A stretch of 60,318 nt of DNA from an uncultured Bacillota bacterium (GTDB taxonomy: Bacteria; Bacillota; Clostridia; Lachnospirales; Lachnospiraceae). Under the pieces are notes generated by a model, which saw only the letters and a program-made list of their open reading frames with translations, was not told the DNA's origin and did no database searches. Below are positions 35,483 through 43,588 of the stretch, piece by piece. The position numbers and the translations under genes are program-made. The stretch covers positions 1-60,318 of the forward strand of contig CATWQE010000012.1 of the NCBI GenBank assembly GCA_958352855.1. Reading direction: 5' to 3'. Numbering within the stretch: position 1 is the stretch's first letter; the number at the start of each line of letters is the position of its first letter.

Positions 35483-35739
35483 TTAGAAAACCAATTACCA
35501 TCGGAATTTCAAATGGTCTGGAAGCAAGACCTATTGCAATGCTTGTGCAGGTTGCAAGCCAGTATGTAAGCAACATTTATCTGGAGAGTGAAGAGAGAAA
35601 GGTCAATGCAAAAAGCATCATGGGAATGATGAGTCTGGGATTGGATACAGGGGAAAGTGTTACTGTCTCTGTAGATGGAGCAGATGAAGAAGAAGCTATG
35701 AAAAGCATCGAAGAATATCTGAGCAAACGTTCAGAATAA
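35479..35739 (+). CDS. crh: Crh-like HPr paralog lacking the PTS histidine
   Basis: HPr-fold protein of 86 residues. The regulatory serine S46 (KSIMG) is kept, so HPr kinase could phosphorylate it to bind CcpA. The PTS histidine at position 15 is glutamate here (NGLEARP); in Bacillus Crh it is glutamine. The position directly after whiA matches Bacillus crh. It therefore probably works in carbon catabolite control rather than sugar phosphate transfer. Whether HPr kinase recognises it cannot be told from the sequence. Confidence 0.85.
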   Translation: MIRKPITIGISNGLEARPIAMLVQVASQYVSNIYLESEERKVNAKSIMGMMSLGLDTGESVTVSVDGADEEEAMKSIEEYLSKRSE

Positions 35740-35777
35740 GGTGTTTTTAATCATAAAAGGGAAAAGAAAATATAAAA

Positions 35778-35821
35778 GCAAAAGGGGGCGCCGCATCTGG
35801 AATCGGCATCCCCTTTTTGCT
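35778..35821. terminator. Bidirectional terminator between crh and the GNAT gene
   Basis: AGCAAAAGGGG (35778-35788) pairs with CCCCTTTTTGCT around 35810-35821. The A-run before and T-run after the stem allow termination from both sides, which suits the convergent genes here. Confidence 0.8.
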
Positions 35822-35835
35822 TGAGAAGCATGGAG

Positions 35836-36618
35836 TCAGGAGTCGCTGGGGTGATTATCTGTCAAGGAGACAGGATACTGCTGGCGGAACCAGTAGGTGT
35901 AGAAGTCTTCAAAGCCTAAAGATGAATACAGGGCCTTGGCAGGGGCATTTCCTTTTACCACCTGAAGATAAGCGGATGAAGCCCCCTGCTCCATGGCAGC
36001 ATCCAGGATAGAAGAGCAGATATTTCGTCCAATACCCTGGCCGCGGTAATTCTCATGGACATGTATGGCATACAAGCCAATGTAATCCCTGTCTAAAATC
36101 CCAAGACCGGTAGCAATAATCTGATCCCTGTCATAAACATAAGCCGCAATGGTATCTTTTGGAATGGCTGCATACATGGATGGCACAATAGTGCGGTGAA
36201 TCTGATTGCTGGTACCTTTCATGGAAAACAAAGCATTTAACCAGGCGGGAGAGATTCTGGACCGGAGGATTACAGAAGAGGAAAGCCTGGCTGGCTTTCG
36301 TTTCAAAAGCTCCATGGTCATGACTTCTGTTACATGGGCCATGTGATAGTTCCGCTCTGTAAGCTTCTGGTCAAAGGAGCTGTCAATGAGCGGATTTATT
36401 TTGTAAATGGCAGGACTTCCCCATTTTTCATAAATTTCTTCGCAATAATCCAGCTTATCCTCCAGAGGAATAGAAGAAGCGCCGATTTGTTCAATGCAGT
36501 TGGTGCGATGGGTATAAAAATAAGAAAAACGCAGAATCCAACCGTCATAAATCTGTATTTGATGAGAAGGCCATGCATTTAAGGAAAGGTCTTCAATGGT
36601 TTTGATTTTATTTTTCAT
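35836..36618 (-). CDS. GNAT family N-acetyltransferase
   Basis: Predicted acetyl-CoA-dependent acetyltransferase of unknown substrate, 260 residues. The N-terminal half is poorly conserved; the C-terminal GNAT core shows IGLYAIHVHENYRGQGIGRNI (acetyl-CoA loop) and AYLQVVKGNAPAKALYSSLGF, ending YTYWFRQ. The start codon is at 36618 with a GGCGGT tract upstream on its strand. Transcribed from a promoter that overlaps that of the divergent aminopeptidase gene. It converges with crh across the shared terminator. Confidence 0.88.
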   Translation of the reverse strand: MKNKIKTIEDLSLNAWPSHQIQIYDGWILRFSYFYTHRTNCIEQIGASSIPLEDKLDYCEEIYEKWGSPAIYKINPLIDSSFDQKLTERNYHMAHVTEVMTMELLKRKPARLSSSVILRSRISPAWLNALFSMKGTSNQIHRTIVPSMYAAIPKDTIAAYVYDRDQIIATGLGILDRDYIGLYAIHVHENYRGQGIGRNICSSILDAAMEQGASSAYLQVVKGNAPAKALYSSLGFEDFYTYWFRQQYPVSLTDNHPSDS

Positions 36619-36659
36619 AACAAATACCGCCTTATTGTGAAATTATAAATCAACTACAC

Positions 36660-36701
36660 ATTATAACCCGCCTTGCAATCTGATGCAAGTTGTGTTATAT
36701 T
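36660..36701. promoter_or_regulatory. Overlapping divergent sigma-A promoters
   Basis: On the plus strand, TTGCAA (36673-36678), 17 bases, TATATT (36696-36701). On the minus strand, TTGCAT (36688-36683), 17 bases, TATAAT (36665-36660). The two -35 boxes lie within a 16-bp palindrome (TTGCA...TGCAA, 36673-36688), so RNA polymerase cannot occupy both at once. Confidence 0.7.
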
Positions 36702-36743
36702 CAGACGGGAAGAAATTCGGTAAAATACATAGGAGGTAACAGT

Positions 36744-38117
36744 ATGAAGACAGAAAACGCATGGAAAAAATATGCGGATAAAACAGAAGTATTTGCTTTT
36801 AGTGAAGCATATAAAAATTTTATAAGTAGCTGCAAGACAGAACGGGAATGTGTTATAGAAATGATGCAGCAGGCAGAAAAAGCAGGCTATCGCAATATTG
36901 ATGAAATTATCGAAAAGGGAGAAGCCTTAAAAGCAGGGGACAAAGTATATGCCAATAATAAAGGAAAAGGACTGGCTTTGTATCTGATTGGAGAAGAACC
37001 TCTGGAAAAAGGTATGAGAATCCTGGGAGCCCATATTGACTCTCCAAGACTGGATTTAAAACAGAATCCTCTGTACGAGGACCAGGAGCTGGCTCTTTTG
37101 GATACCCATTACTATGGCGGTGTGAAAAAATATCAGTGGGTAACAATTCCTCTGGCGCTCCATGGTGTTGTTTCTAAGAAAGACGGAGAAAATGTAACAG
37201 TGGTAATCGGAGAAGACGAGAAGGATCCGGTTCTTGGAATCTCTGATCTGCTGATTCACCTGTCTCAGAAACAGCTTCAGAAAACAGCCGCCGAAGTGGT
37301 GGAAGGTGAAAAGCTGGATATACTGGTAGGAAGTATTCCTCTGGAAGGTGAAGAAGAGGAACCTGTAAAAGCGCAGATTCTTGCAATTTTAAAAGAGAAA
37401 TATGGAATTGAAGAGGAAGATTTCCTTTCCGCTGAATTTGAAGTGGTTCCGGCAGGAAAGGCAAGAGATTACGGTCTGGACAGAAGCATGATTATGGGAT
37501 ACGGACAGGATGACCGCGTATGCTCTTATCCATCTTTTGCAGCGATTATGGAGCAGAAGCAGGTGAAATATACATCTGTATGCCTGCTGGTGGATAAAGA
37601 AGAAATCGGAAGCGTGGGAGCAACTGGCATGCAGTCAAAATTCTTTGAAAATACAACTGCAGAAGTGATGAACGCATGTGGTCAGTACAGTGAATTGAAG
37701 CTTCGCAGAGCTCTGAAAAATTCCATGATGCTGTCTTCTGATGTAAGCGCGGCATTTGATCCAAACTTCCCGGAAGTAATGGAAAAGAAAAATTCTGCTT
37801 ACCTGGGACATGGAATGACCTTTAACAAATATACAGGAGCAAGAGGAAAGAGCGGTTCGAATGATGCCAATGCAGAGTATCTTGCAAAGCTGCGTAAGGT
37901 TATGGACGAAGAGCAGATTGCTTTCCAGACAGCAGAGCTTGGAAAAGTAGATCAGGGCGGCGGTGGAACCATTGCCTATATCCTGGCAAATTATAATATG
38001 GAAGTAATTGACTGTGGTGTGGCTGTGCTGAATATGCATGCTCCATGGGAAATTACCAGCAAAGTGGATGTTTATGAAGCCTACAGAGGATACTGTGCGT
38101 TTCTTCAAAACATGTAA
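36744..38117 (+). CDS. M18 family aspartyl/leucyl aminopeptidase
   Basis: Zinc-dependent cytoplasmic aminopeptidase. Metal and catalytic residues lie in GAHIDSPRLDL, DKEEIGSVGATGMQS and the C-terminal MHAPWEITSKVD. The family motifs SSDVSAAFDPN and GKSGSNDANAEYLAKLR are present. I take ATG 36744, 7 bases after AGGAGG, giving 457 residues; earlier in-frame ATGs lie upstream of that site. Monocistronic by position, with its own promoter. Confidence 0.93.
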   Translation: MKTENAWKKYADKTEVFAFSEAYKNFISSCKTERECVIEMMQQAEKAGYRNIDEIIEKGEALKAGDKVYANNKGKGLALYLIGEEPLEKGMRILGAHIDSPRLDLKQNPLYEDQELALLDTHYYGGVKKYQWVTIPLALHGVVSKKDGENVTVVIGEDEKDPVLGISDLLIHLSQKQLQKTAAEVVEGEKLDILVGSIPLEGEEEEPVKAQILAILKEKYGIEEEDFLSAEFEVVPAGKARDYGLDRSMIMGYGQDDRVCSYPSFAAIMEQKQVKYTSVCLLVDKEEIGSVGATGMQSKFFENTTAEVMNACGQYSELKLRRALKNSMMLSSDVSAAFDPNFPEVMEKKNSAYLGHGMTFNKYTGARGKSGSNDANAEYLAKLRKVMDEEQIAFQTAELGKVDQGGGGTIAYILANYNMEVIDCGVAVLNMHAPWEITSKVDVYEAYRGYCAFLQNM

Positions 38118-38133
38118 TTGACTCTATACATCT

Positions 38134-38162
38134 TTGCTGAAAAATGGTAAGATAAATAAAAT
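38134..38162 (+). promoter_or_regulatory. Candidate promoter of the signal-peptidase-like gene
   Basis: TTGCTG (38134-38139), a 17-base spacer, TAAAAT (38157-38162), about 40 bases before the ATG at 38204. No terminator is visible between it and the aminopeptidase gene, so read-through is possible. Confidence 0.5.
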
Positions 38163-38203
38163 GCAAATTGTAACAGTGAAGATGTGAAGTGAGGAGTACA
38201 CAA

Positions 38204-39403
38204 ATGTCAAAAATTTTGAAAACAATTGTGAACCTGGTGGTTCTCTTTTCTATAGTAATAGCAGCAGCGCTTCTGGTTCCTCCGTTTGCAGGAGTTGACA
38301 CAGTGATGAATGACAACGGAAGCACAGATACCAATATTCCCGTTGGCTCTGTTGCCTATGGAAAAGACGTGAGGGTAAAGGACCTGAAAAAGAAAGATAA
38401 AATTATCTTCAGTGAAGGTTCCAGTACCTATGTATATGAAATTACAGATATGGACAGCAGCGCAGGGGCATATGAAGTAAAAGACCCTTACAGCAAAAGC
38501 AGTGATACAGAAGTGATTACACTGCAGAAATCAGTTCCAAGGGTTGCAGTGGTTGTTCCTTTTATCGGATACGCCGCTATTGCGCTGCAGACAAAGGGCG
38601 GATTGATTGTTATTGGCCTTGGTATTATTCTTCTGATTATTTTGTTCATTCTTTCAGAACTCTGGCGTAAAGATGAGGATGAAGATGAGGAGGAAGCAGA
38701 AGAAGAGTACGAAGAGGATGATGACGACGAAGACGATGAGGAAGAGGAAACCTTAAGCCGAAAAGAACGCCGCCGTCTGAAAAAGGAAGAAAAGCTTCGC
38801 CGCAAGGAAGAAAAGCGCCGCTTAAAAGAAGAGGAAGAAGACGAGGAATATGAGGAGGACGATGAAGAAGAGGATGAGGAAGAAGAAACCTTAAGCCGAA
38901 AAGAACGCCGTCGCCTGAAAAAAGAAGAGAAACGCCGCCGGAAACTGGAGAAAAAAGGACTTCTGGAAGAAGATGAGGATGAAGATGAAGCAGAAGAACC
39001 GGAAGAAGAAAAAACAGAAGAACTTCAGGGCTTTGACGAAGCGATGAAAGATGCCATGTCTTCTATTGCATTAGGCGTTTCAGCAGTGAACCAGGAACCG
39101 GAAAGCACAGAAGAAGTTCCTGTTCAGCCTCAGCCGGAAACTCTTACAGAAGAAGCAGAAGTAAATCAGCCGCCGGAAGCTGTGGAAAAAACAGAAGAGG
39201 TTCAGCCGGAAATCACAGATACTGTGGAAATTCCGGAAGAACTACCACTGGAAGAAGAAATTCCGGTAAATGTCAATGCAGTTCCAAAAACACCAACGGT
39301 TCAGGAACTTCTGGCAAAAGCAAAACAGGCAGGTGAAGAACCGGAAGTCAAAAAAGACAAAGAAAACGAAGTTACGCTTCTGGACTACTCTGACTTGTTA
39401 TAA
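38204..39403 (+). CDS. Signal-peptidase-like (SipW-type) protein with charged tandem repeats
   Basis: The first ~155 residues match the layout of ER/SipW-type signal peptidases: membrane segment (7-25), GS-x4-IPVGS motif with S40 aligned to the catalytic serine, and a second long hydrophobic segment (about 115-150). The usual catalytic His segment (HRI) reads VYEI here and the YVTKGD segment reads YEVKD, so it may be inactive. A cytoplasmic acidic/basic tail follows, including a 46-codon unit repeated twice with TLSRKERRRLKKEEK in each (38741 and 38879). ATG 38204 has GAGGAG 7 bases upstream. 399 residues. Confidence 0.7.
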   Translation: MSKILKTIVNLVVLFSIVIAAALLVPPFAGVDTVMNDNGSTDTNIPVGSVAYGKDVRVKDLKKKDKIIFSEGSSTYVYEITDMDSSAGAYEVKDPYSKSSDTEVITLQKSVPRVAVVVPFIGYAAIALQTKGGLIVIGLGIILLIILFILSELWRKDEDEDEEEAEEEYEEDDDDEDDEEEETLSRKERRRLKKEEKLRRKEEKRRLKEEEEDEEYEEDDEEEDEEEETLSRKERRRLKKEEKRRRKLEKKGLLEEDEDEDEAEEPEEEKTEELQGFDEAMKDAMSSIALGVSAVNQEPESTEEVPVQPQPETLTEEAEVNQPPEAVEKTEEVQPEITDTVEIPEELPLEEEIPVNVNAVPKTPTVQELLAKAKQAGEEPEVKKDKENEVTLLDYSDLL

Positions 39404-39416
39404 TAAAAGAAGAAAA

Positions 39417-39469
39417 AGAATACGGGCGTTTTTCCGATATAGCTGGATTCGGAAAGACGTCCGTATTCT
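39417..39469 (+). terminator. Long hairpin after the signal-peptidase-like gene
   Basis: AGAATACGG (39417-39425) pairs with CCGTATTCT (39461-39469), continued inward by TTTTCCGA / TCGGAAA. Little T-run follows, so termination may be weak or factor dependent, but the place just after the stop fits a terminator. Confidence 0.65.
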
Positions 39470-39527
39470 GTATATACAGTGAAAGTAACGATTTTCTTTT
39501 GTTCTTAAAAAAAAACAAAAAAAGTAC

Positions 39528-39556
39528 TTGCATTTGGAAAAAACTTCGTATATACT
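39528..39556 (+). promoter_or_regulatory. Sigma-A promoter of the S10 ribosomal operon
   Basis: TTGCAT (39528-39533), 17-base spacer, TATACT (39551-39556), preceded by an A-rich tract that may serve as an UP element. Transcription would begin near 39563, leaving a 224-base leader before rpsJ. Confidence 0.8.
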
Positions 39557-39562
39557 ACTAAG

Positions 39563-39780
39563 TGCTGTGACATGATAGCTGTGAAGCGCGAGGTTGCTGG
39601 CGAAAGCCAGGTTTTCCGTGGAGCGAATGTCAAGTTAGGAAACTGACGACAAGTCACTGTATTACATCTAAAGACATACCACTACAGGGTGGGAGTGTGT
39701 GCAAAGTTACTATGACACACACGGGAATGTGTACAGTCGCCGCTTGTCGTGCTCATTAAAAGTGCGAATAGGAGGAGACT
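39563..39780 (+). ncRNA. Structured 5' leader of the S10 operon (candidate autogenous regulator)
   Basis: This non-coding ~220 bases folds well. TGACAT (39568-39573) pairs with ATGTCA (39627-39632) around a CTGGC-GAAA-GCCAG hairpin. ACGACAAG (39646-39653) pairs with CTTGTCGT (39743-39750), enclosing GTGTGTG (39695-39701) paired with CACACAC (39716-39722). The CACACAC can pair instead with TGTGT at 39728-39732, giving two alternative states. By analogy with other ribosomal operons, L4 or another product could bind here; that is inference. Confidence 0.6.
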
Positions 39781-39786
39781 TTTTTT

Positions 39787-40104
39787 ATGGCAAGTCAAGT
39801 AATGAGAATCACTTTAAAAGCATATGATCATCAGTTAGTAGATGCATCTGCTGGTAAAATTATCGAAACTGTTAAGAAAAACGGAGCAACTGTTAGCGGA
39901 CCGGTTCCACTTCCAACTAAGAAAGAAGTAGTAACTATCTTACGTGCGGTTCACAAATACAAAGACTCCAGAGAACAGTTCGAACAGAGAACTCACAAAA
40001 GACTTATCGATATCATTGCACCAACACAGAAAACTGTAGATGCTCTGGCAAGATTAGAAATGCCGGCAGGTGTATATATCGACATCAAAATGAAACAGAA
40101 ATAA
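39787..40104 (+). CDS. rpsJ: 30S ribosomal protein S10
   Basis: Part of the 30S head and, as NusE, of transcription antitermination complexes. The 105 residues are canonical: MRITLKAYDHQLVDASAGKI, GPVPLPTKKEVVTILRA and a VYIDIKMKQ end (three more N-terminal residues than the typical protein). AGGAGG lies upstream of the ATG. It leads the operon, but is separated from rplC by an unusual 224-base gap. Confidence 0.98.
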   Translation: MASQVMRITLKAYDHQLVDASAGKIIETVKKNGATVSGPVPLPTKKEVVTILRAVHKYKDSREQFEQRTHKRLIDIIAPTQKTVDALARLEMPAGVYIDIKMKQK

Positions 40105-40328
40105 TTTTATATAGATTCTGTTTAAAAAGTTAAGAGATTATCCTTACAAGGTTGATATATGGGAAGCATCTCGTCACTAAATTCGGCGAAGCCTCATTAA
40201 GTGTCGTGATGTGCGTTCGCACTAGATTCGGCGAAGCCTTATCAAGTGCTTACAGCATATTGACTGTTTGTCTAGGATGATTGCACATCACAGTGTAATC
40301 CGCTGTAGATTCACAGGAGGTAAAGAGA
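40105..40328 (+). repeat. Structured rpsJ-rplC gap with two 29-base direct repeats
   Basis: No ORF fits here. Two copies of a CACTA-ATTCGGCGAAGCC-AAGTG unit occur at 40175-40203 and 40220-40248; each can fold with CACT/AGTG at the base and GGC-GAA-GCC at the tip. Downstream, GATTGCAC (40279-40286) pairs with GTGTAATC (40293-40300). Then comes the rplC ribosome site AGGAGG. S10 operons usually have only short gaps here. Confidence 0.65.
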
Positions 40329-40958
40329 ATGAAGAAAGCAATCTTAGCTACTAAAGTCGGAATGACTCAAATCTTCAACGAAGACGGAGTTTTAACTCCA
40401 GTAACTGTATTGCAGGCTGGTCCTTGTGTAGTAACACAGATTAAGACCATGGACAATGATGGTTATGAAGCAGTACAGGTTGGTTTTGGCGACAAGAGAG
40501 AAGCTCTTGTAAACAAACCAATGAAAGGCCACTTTGAAAAAGCTGGTGTTTCCTGCAAGAGATTCGTAAGAGAATTCAAATTAGAAGGTGATTACGAATT
40601 AGGACAGGAAATCAAGGCAGATGTCTTTGCTGCAGGCGACAAGATTGACGCTACTGCAATCAGCAAAGGTAAAGGATTCCAGGGCGCTATCAAGAGACAT
40701 GGACAGTCCAGAGGACCTATGGCTCATGGTTCTAAATACCATCGTCATGCTGGTTCTAACGGTGCATGTTCTGACCCATCCAAAGTATTCAAAGGAAAAA
40801 GAATGCCAGGACATATGGGACATGTAAAAGTAACTGTTCAGAATCTGGAAGTTGTAAGAGTTGACGCTGAAAACAACTTACTGTTAGTAAAAGGCGCAGT
40901 TCCAGGACCTAAGAAATCCTTAGTTACTATTAAAGAAACAGTGAAAAGCGGCAAATAA
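40329..40958 (+). CDS. rplC: 50S ribosomal protein L3
   Basis: One of the first proteins to bind 23S rRNA, reaching to the peptidyl transferase centre. Canonical start KKAILATKVGMTQIFNEDG and the glycine/His-rich loop GSKYHRHAGSNGACSDPSKVFKGKRM. 209 residues. AGGAGG precedes the ATG; rplD follows after 29 bases. Confidence 0.98.
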   Translation: MKKAILATKVGMTQIFNEDGVLTPVTVLQAGPCVVTQIKTMDNDGYEAVQVGFGDKREALVNKPMKGHFEKAGVSCKRFVREFKLEGDYELGQEIKADVFAAGDKIDATAISKGKGFQGAIKRHGQSRGPMAHGSKYHRHAGSNGACSDPSKVFKGKRMPGHMGHVKVTVQNLEVVRVDAENNLLLVKGAVPGPKKSLVTIKETVKSGK

Positions 40959-40987
40959 GTTTTCGTTGGAAAGGAGGACCACTTAAA

Positions 40988-41608
40988 ATGGCAAACGTAT
41001 CTGTTTATAATATGGAAGGCAAAGAAGTTGGAACAATGGAATTAAACGATGCAGTGTTTGGTGTTGAAGTCAACGAACACTTAGTACATTTAGCTGTTGT
41101 ACGCCAGCTTGCAAATAATCGTCAGGGAACACAGAAAGCAAAAACACGCTCTGAAGTTTCCGGAGGCGGAAGAAAACCTTGGAGACAGAAGGGAACTGGT
41201 CATGCAAGACAGGGTTCAACAAGAGCTCCACAGTGGACAGGCGGCGGAGTTGTATTTGCTCCAACACCAAGAGACTACTCTGTAAAAATGAATAAAAAAG
41301 AAAGAAGAGCAGCGCTTAAATCCGCTCTTACAAGCAGAGTTCAGGAAAACAAATTAATTGTTCTGGACGAGCTGAAACTTGATGAAGTTAAAACAAAAGC
41401 AATGCAGAATGTTTTGAATAACTTAAATGTTTCCAAAGCAATGGTTGTTTTAGCTGACAACGATGCAAACGTAGTTTTATCTACAAGAAACATCCCAGAT
41501 GTTGTTACAGCACTGCCAAATACAATCAATGTATATGACGTACTGAAATACAACACAGTAATCTTGACAAAAGCTTCTGCAGCAGCAATCGAGGAGGTAT
41601 ACGCATAA
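40988..41608 (+). CDS. rplD: 50S ribosomal protein L4
   Basis: Lines the exit tunnel; in E. coli it also represses its own operon by acting on the leader. Conserved basic loop GGGRKPWRQKGTGHARQGS is intact, and the C-terminal half is normal. 206 residues. AAAGGAGG lies upstream. The stop overlaps the rplW start by one base (TAATG). Confidence 0.98.
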   Translation: MANVSVYNMEGKEVGTMELNDAVFGVEVNEHLVHLAVVRQLANNRQGTQKAKTRSEVSGGGRKPWRQKGTGHARQGSTRAPQWTGGGVVFAPTPRDYSVKMNKKERRAALKSALTSRVQENKLIVLDELKLDEVKTKAMQNVLNNLNVSKAMVVLADNDANVVLSTRNIPDVVTALPNTINVYDVLKYNTVILTKASAAAIEEVYA

Positions 41609-41907
41609 TGGCAAACGTAAAGTATTATGATGTAATCCTGAAACCAGTTGTGACTGAAAAAAGTATGGCTGCCATGGGCGAGAAAAAATATACTTTCTTA
41701 GTTCACACAGATGCAAACAAAACAATGATTAAAGAAGCTGTTGAAAAAATGTTCGAAGGAACAAAAGTAAAATCTGTTAATACCATGAACTTAGACGGAA
41801 AGAACAAAAGACGCGGTATGACTTTTGGAAAAACTGCTAAGACAAAAAAAGCAATCGTAACATTAACAGAAGACAGCAAAGATATTGAAATTTTTGAAGG
41901 TCTTTAA
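41608..41907 (+). CDS. rplW: 50S ribosomal protein L23
   Basis: Sits at the tunnel exit, where trigger factor and SRP dock. 99 residues with YDVILKPVVTEKS at the start and the basic loop NKRRGMTFGKTAKTKKAIV. Its ribosome site (GGAGG) lies inside rplD. It is followed by a 119-base gap, longer than usual, before rplB. Confidence 0.98.
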   Translation: MANVKYYDVILKPVVTEKSMAAMGEKKYTFLVHTDANKTMIKEAVEKMFEGTKVKSVNTMNLDGKNKRRGMTFGKTAKTKKAIVTLTEDSKDIEIFEGL

Positions 41908-41980
41908 TTAGTACCTGAAACTGAAATATAGACAAGCAGTCGAGAAATAATAATCCGATATTCGGCTGCGGCAAAGAAAC

Positions 41981-42004
41981 GCCAGGGCATGTTGCATGCC
42001 TGGC
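41981..42004 (+). promoter_or_regulatory. Hairpin in the rplW-rplB gap
   Basis: GCCAGGGCATG pairs with CATGCCTGGC around a three-base loop (one bulged G). It has no T-run and lies 8 bases before the rplB ribosome site, so it may influence processing or translation rather than termination. The rest of the 119-base gap shows nothing clear. Confidence 0.5.
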
Positions 42005-42026
42005 AGTTATGAAAGGAGAGACAGTA

Positions 42027-42872
42027 ATGGGAATTAAAACATACAGCCCATATACACCTTCCAGAAGACACATGACAGGTTCTGATTTCTCTGAAATCAC
42101 AACTTCTACACCGGAAAAATCTCTGGTTGTGTCATTAAATAAAAATGCTGGACGTAATAATCAGGGTAAAATCACAGTTAGACACCGCGGAGGCGGAAGC
42201 AGAAGAAAATACAGACTGGTAGACTTCAAGAGAAGAAAAGATGGAATTCCTGCAACAGTAAAAACCATCGAATACGATCCAAACAGAACAGCTAATATTG
42301 CTCTTATCTCATACGCTGACGGTGAGAAAGCATACATCTTAGCTCCAGAAGGATTAAAAGTTGGCATGAAGATCATGAACGGATCTGAAGCTGAAGTCAG
42401 AGTAGGTAACTGCTTACCTTTATCTGAGATTCCTGTTGGTACTATGGTACACAACATTGAACTGTATCCGGGAAAAGGCGGACAGTTAGTTCGTTCCGCT
42501 GGTAACGGAGCACAGTTAATGGCAAAAGAAGGAAAATATGCTACACTTCGTCTGCCATCTGGTGAAATGAGAATGGTTCCATTAAACTGCCGCGCTTCTA
42601 TCGGCGTTGTAGGAAATGGCGAGCACAGCCTTATCAACATTGGTAAAGCAGGACGTAAACGTCACATGGGTATCAGACCTACAGTTCGTGGTTCTGTTAT
42701 GAACCCGAATGACCATCCACATGGTGGTGGTGAAGGTAAGACCGGTATCGGACGTCCAGGTCCATGTACACCTTGGGGCAAACCGGCTCTTGGCTTGAAG
42801 ACAAGAAAGAAAAACAAACAGTCTAACAAGTTAATTGTAAGAAGAAGAGATGGTAAAACATTAGCTAAATAG
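42027..42872 (+). CDS. rplB: 50S ribosomal protein L2
   Basis: Essential for subunit joining and peptidyl transferase. Canonical start GIKTYSPYTPSRRHMTGSDF and C-terminal GVAMNPNDHPHGGGEG-type loop (here GSVMNPNDHPHGGGEG) are present. ATG 42027 lies 8 bases after AAAGGAGAG; an earlier in-frame ATG is upstream of this site. 281 residues, slightly longer than the usual ~276. Confidence 0.98.
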   Translation: MGIKTYSPYTPSRRHMTGSDFSEITTSTPEKSLVVSLNKNAGRNNQGKITVRHRGGGSRRKYRLVDFKRRKDGIPATVKTIEYDPNRTANIALISYADGEKAYILAPEGLKVGMKIMNGSEAEVRVGNCLPLSEIPVGTMVHNIELYPGKGGQLVRSAGNGAQLMAKEGKYATLRLPSGEMRMVPLNCRASIGVVGNGEHSLINIGKAGRKRHMGIRPTVRGSVMNPNDHPHGGGEGKTGIGRPGPCTPWGKPALGLKTRKKNKQSNKLIVRRRDGKTLAK

Positions 42873-42886
42873 TAGGAGGTAAGACA

Positions 42887-43168
42887 ATGGCTCGTTCATT
42901 AAAAAAAGGACCGTTCGCAGATGAAAGCTTACTGAAAAAAGTAGACGCTATGAATGCTGCCGGCAATAAGACAGTTATTAAGACCTGGTCACGTCGTTCC
43001 ACAATTTTCCCTTCCTTCGTTGGACATACAATCGCTGTTCATGACGGAAGAAAACATGTGCCAGTATATGTTACAGAAGATATGGTTGGTCACAAACTTG
43101 GTGAGTTCGTAGCAACCAGAACATACAGAGGACATGGAAAAGACGAGAAAAAATCAGGTGTTCGCTAA
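42887..43168 (+). CDS. rpsS: 30S ribosomal protein S19
   Basis: Head protein of the small subunit that contacts S13. Canonical 93 residues: ARSLKKGPFADESLLKKVD, TWSRRSTIFPSFVGHTIAVHDG and the EFVATRTYRGHGK end. TAGGAGGT precedes the ATG. Tightly packed between rplB and rplV. Confidence 0.98.
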   Translation: MARSLKKGPFADESLLKKVDAMNAAGNKTVIKTWSRRSTIFPSFVGHTIAVHDGRKHVPVYVTEDMVGHKLGEFVATRTYRGHGKDEKKSGVR

Positions 43169-43190
43169 TATTTGAAAGGAGGCTTTTATC

Positions 43191-43577
43191 ATGGCAAAAG
43201 GACATAGAAGTCAGATTAAAAGAGCAAGAAATGCTAACAAAGATACAAGACCGTCTGCAAAATTATCCTACGCAAGAATGTCCGTACAGAAAGCTTGCTA
43301 TGTACTGGATGTAATTCGTGGTAAAGATGTTCAGACAGCACTGGGTATCTTAACATATAACCCAAGATACGCTTCCAGCGTAATTAAAAAACTGCTGGAA
43401 TCCGCTATTGCAAACGCAGAAAACAACAATGGTATGAATCCGGAAAATCTTTACATTGCAGAGTGCTACGCTAACAAAGCTCCTACAATGAAGAGAATTA
43501 AACCAAGAGCTCAGGGTAGAGCTTACAGAATCGAAAAAAGAAACTGCCATATCACTGTTGTATTGGATGAAAGATAA
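43191..43577 (+). CDS. rplV: 50S ribosomal protein L22
   Basis: Forms part of the exit tunnel wall; its beta-hairpin loop is a macrolide-resistance site. The hairpin KAPTMKRIKPRAQGRAYRI is intact. 128 residues, with an extended basic N-terminus (KGHRSQIKRARNANKDTRP). AAAGGAGG upstream of the ATG. Confidence 0.98.
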   Translation: MAKGHRSQIKRARNANKDTRPSAKLSYARMSVQKACYVLDVIRGKDVQTALGILTYNPRYASSVIKKLLESAIANAENNNGMNPENLYIAECYANKAPTMKRIKPRAQGRAYRIEKRNCHITVVLDER

Positions 43578-43588
43578 GGAGGAGTATC

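Noticed and set aside
42009..42026. Upstream ATG as the rplB start
   Set aside because: It lies before the ribosome site; the ATG at 42027 gives the normal L2 N-terminus.
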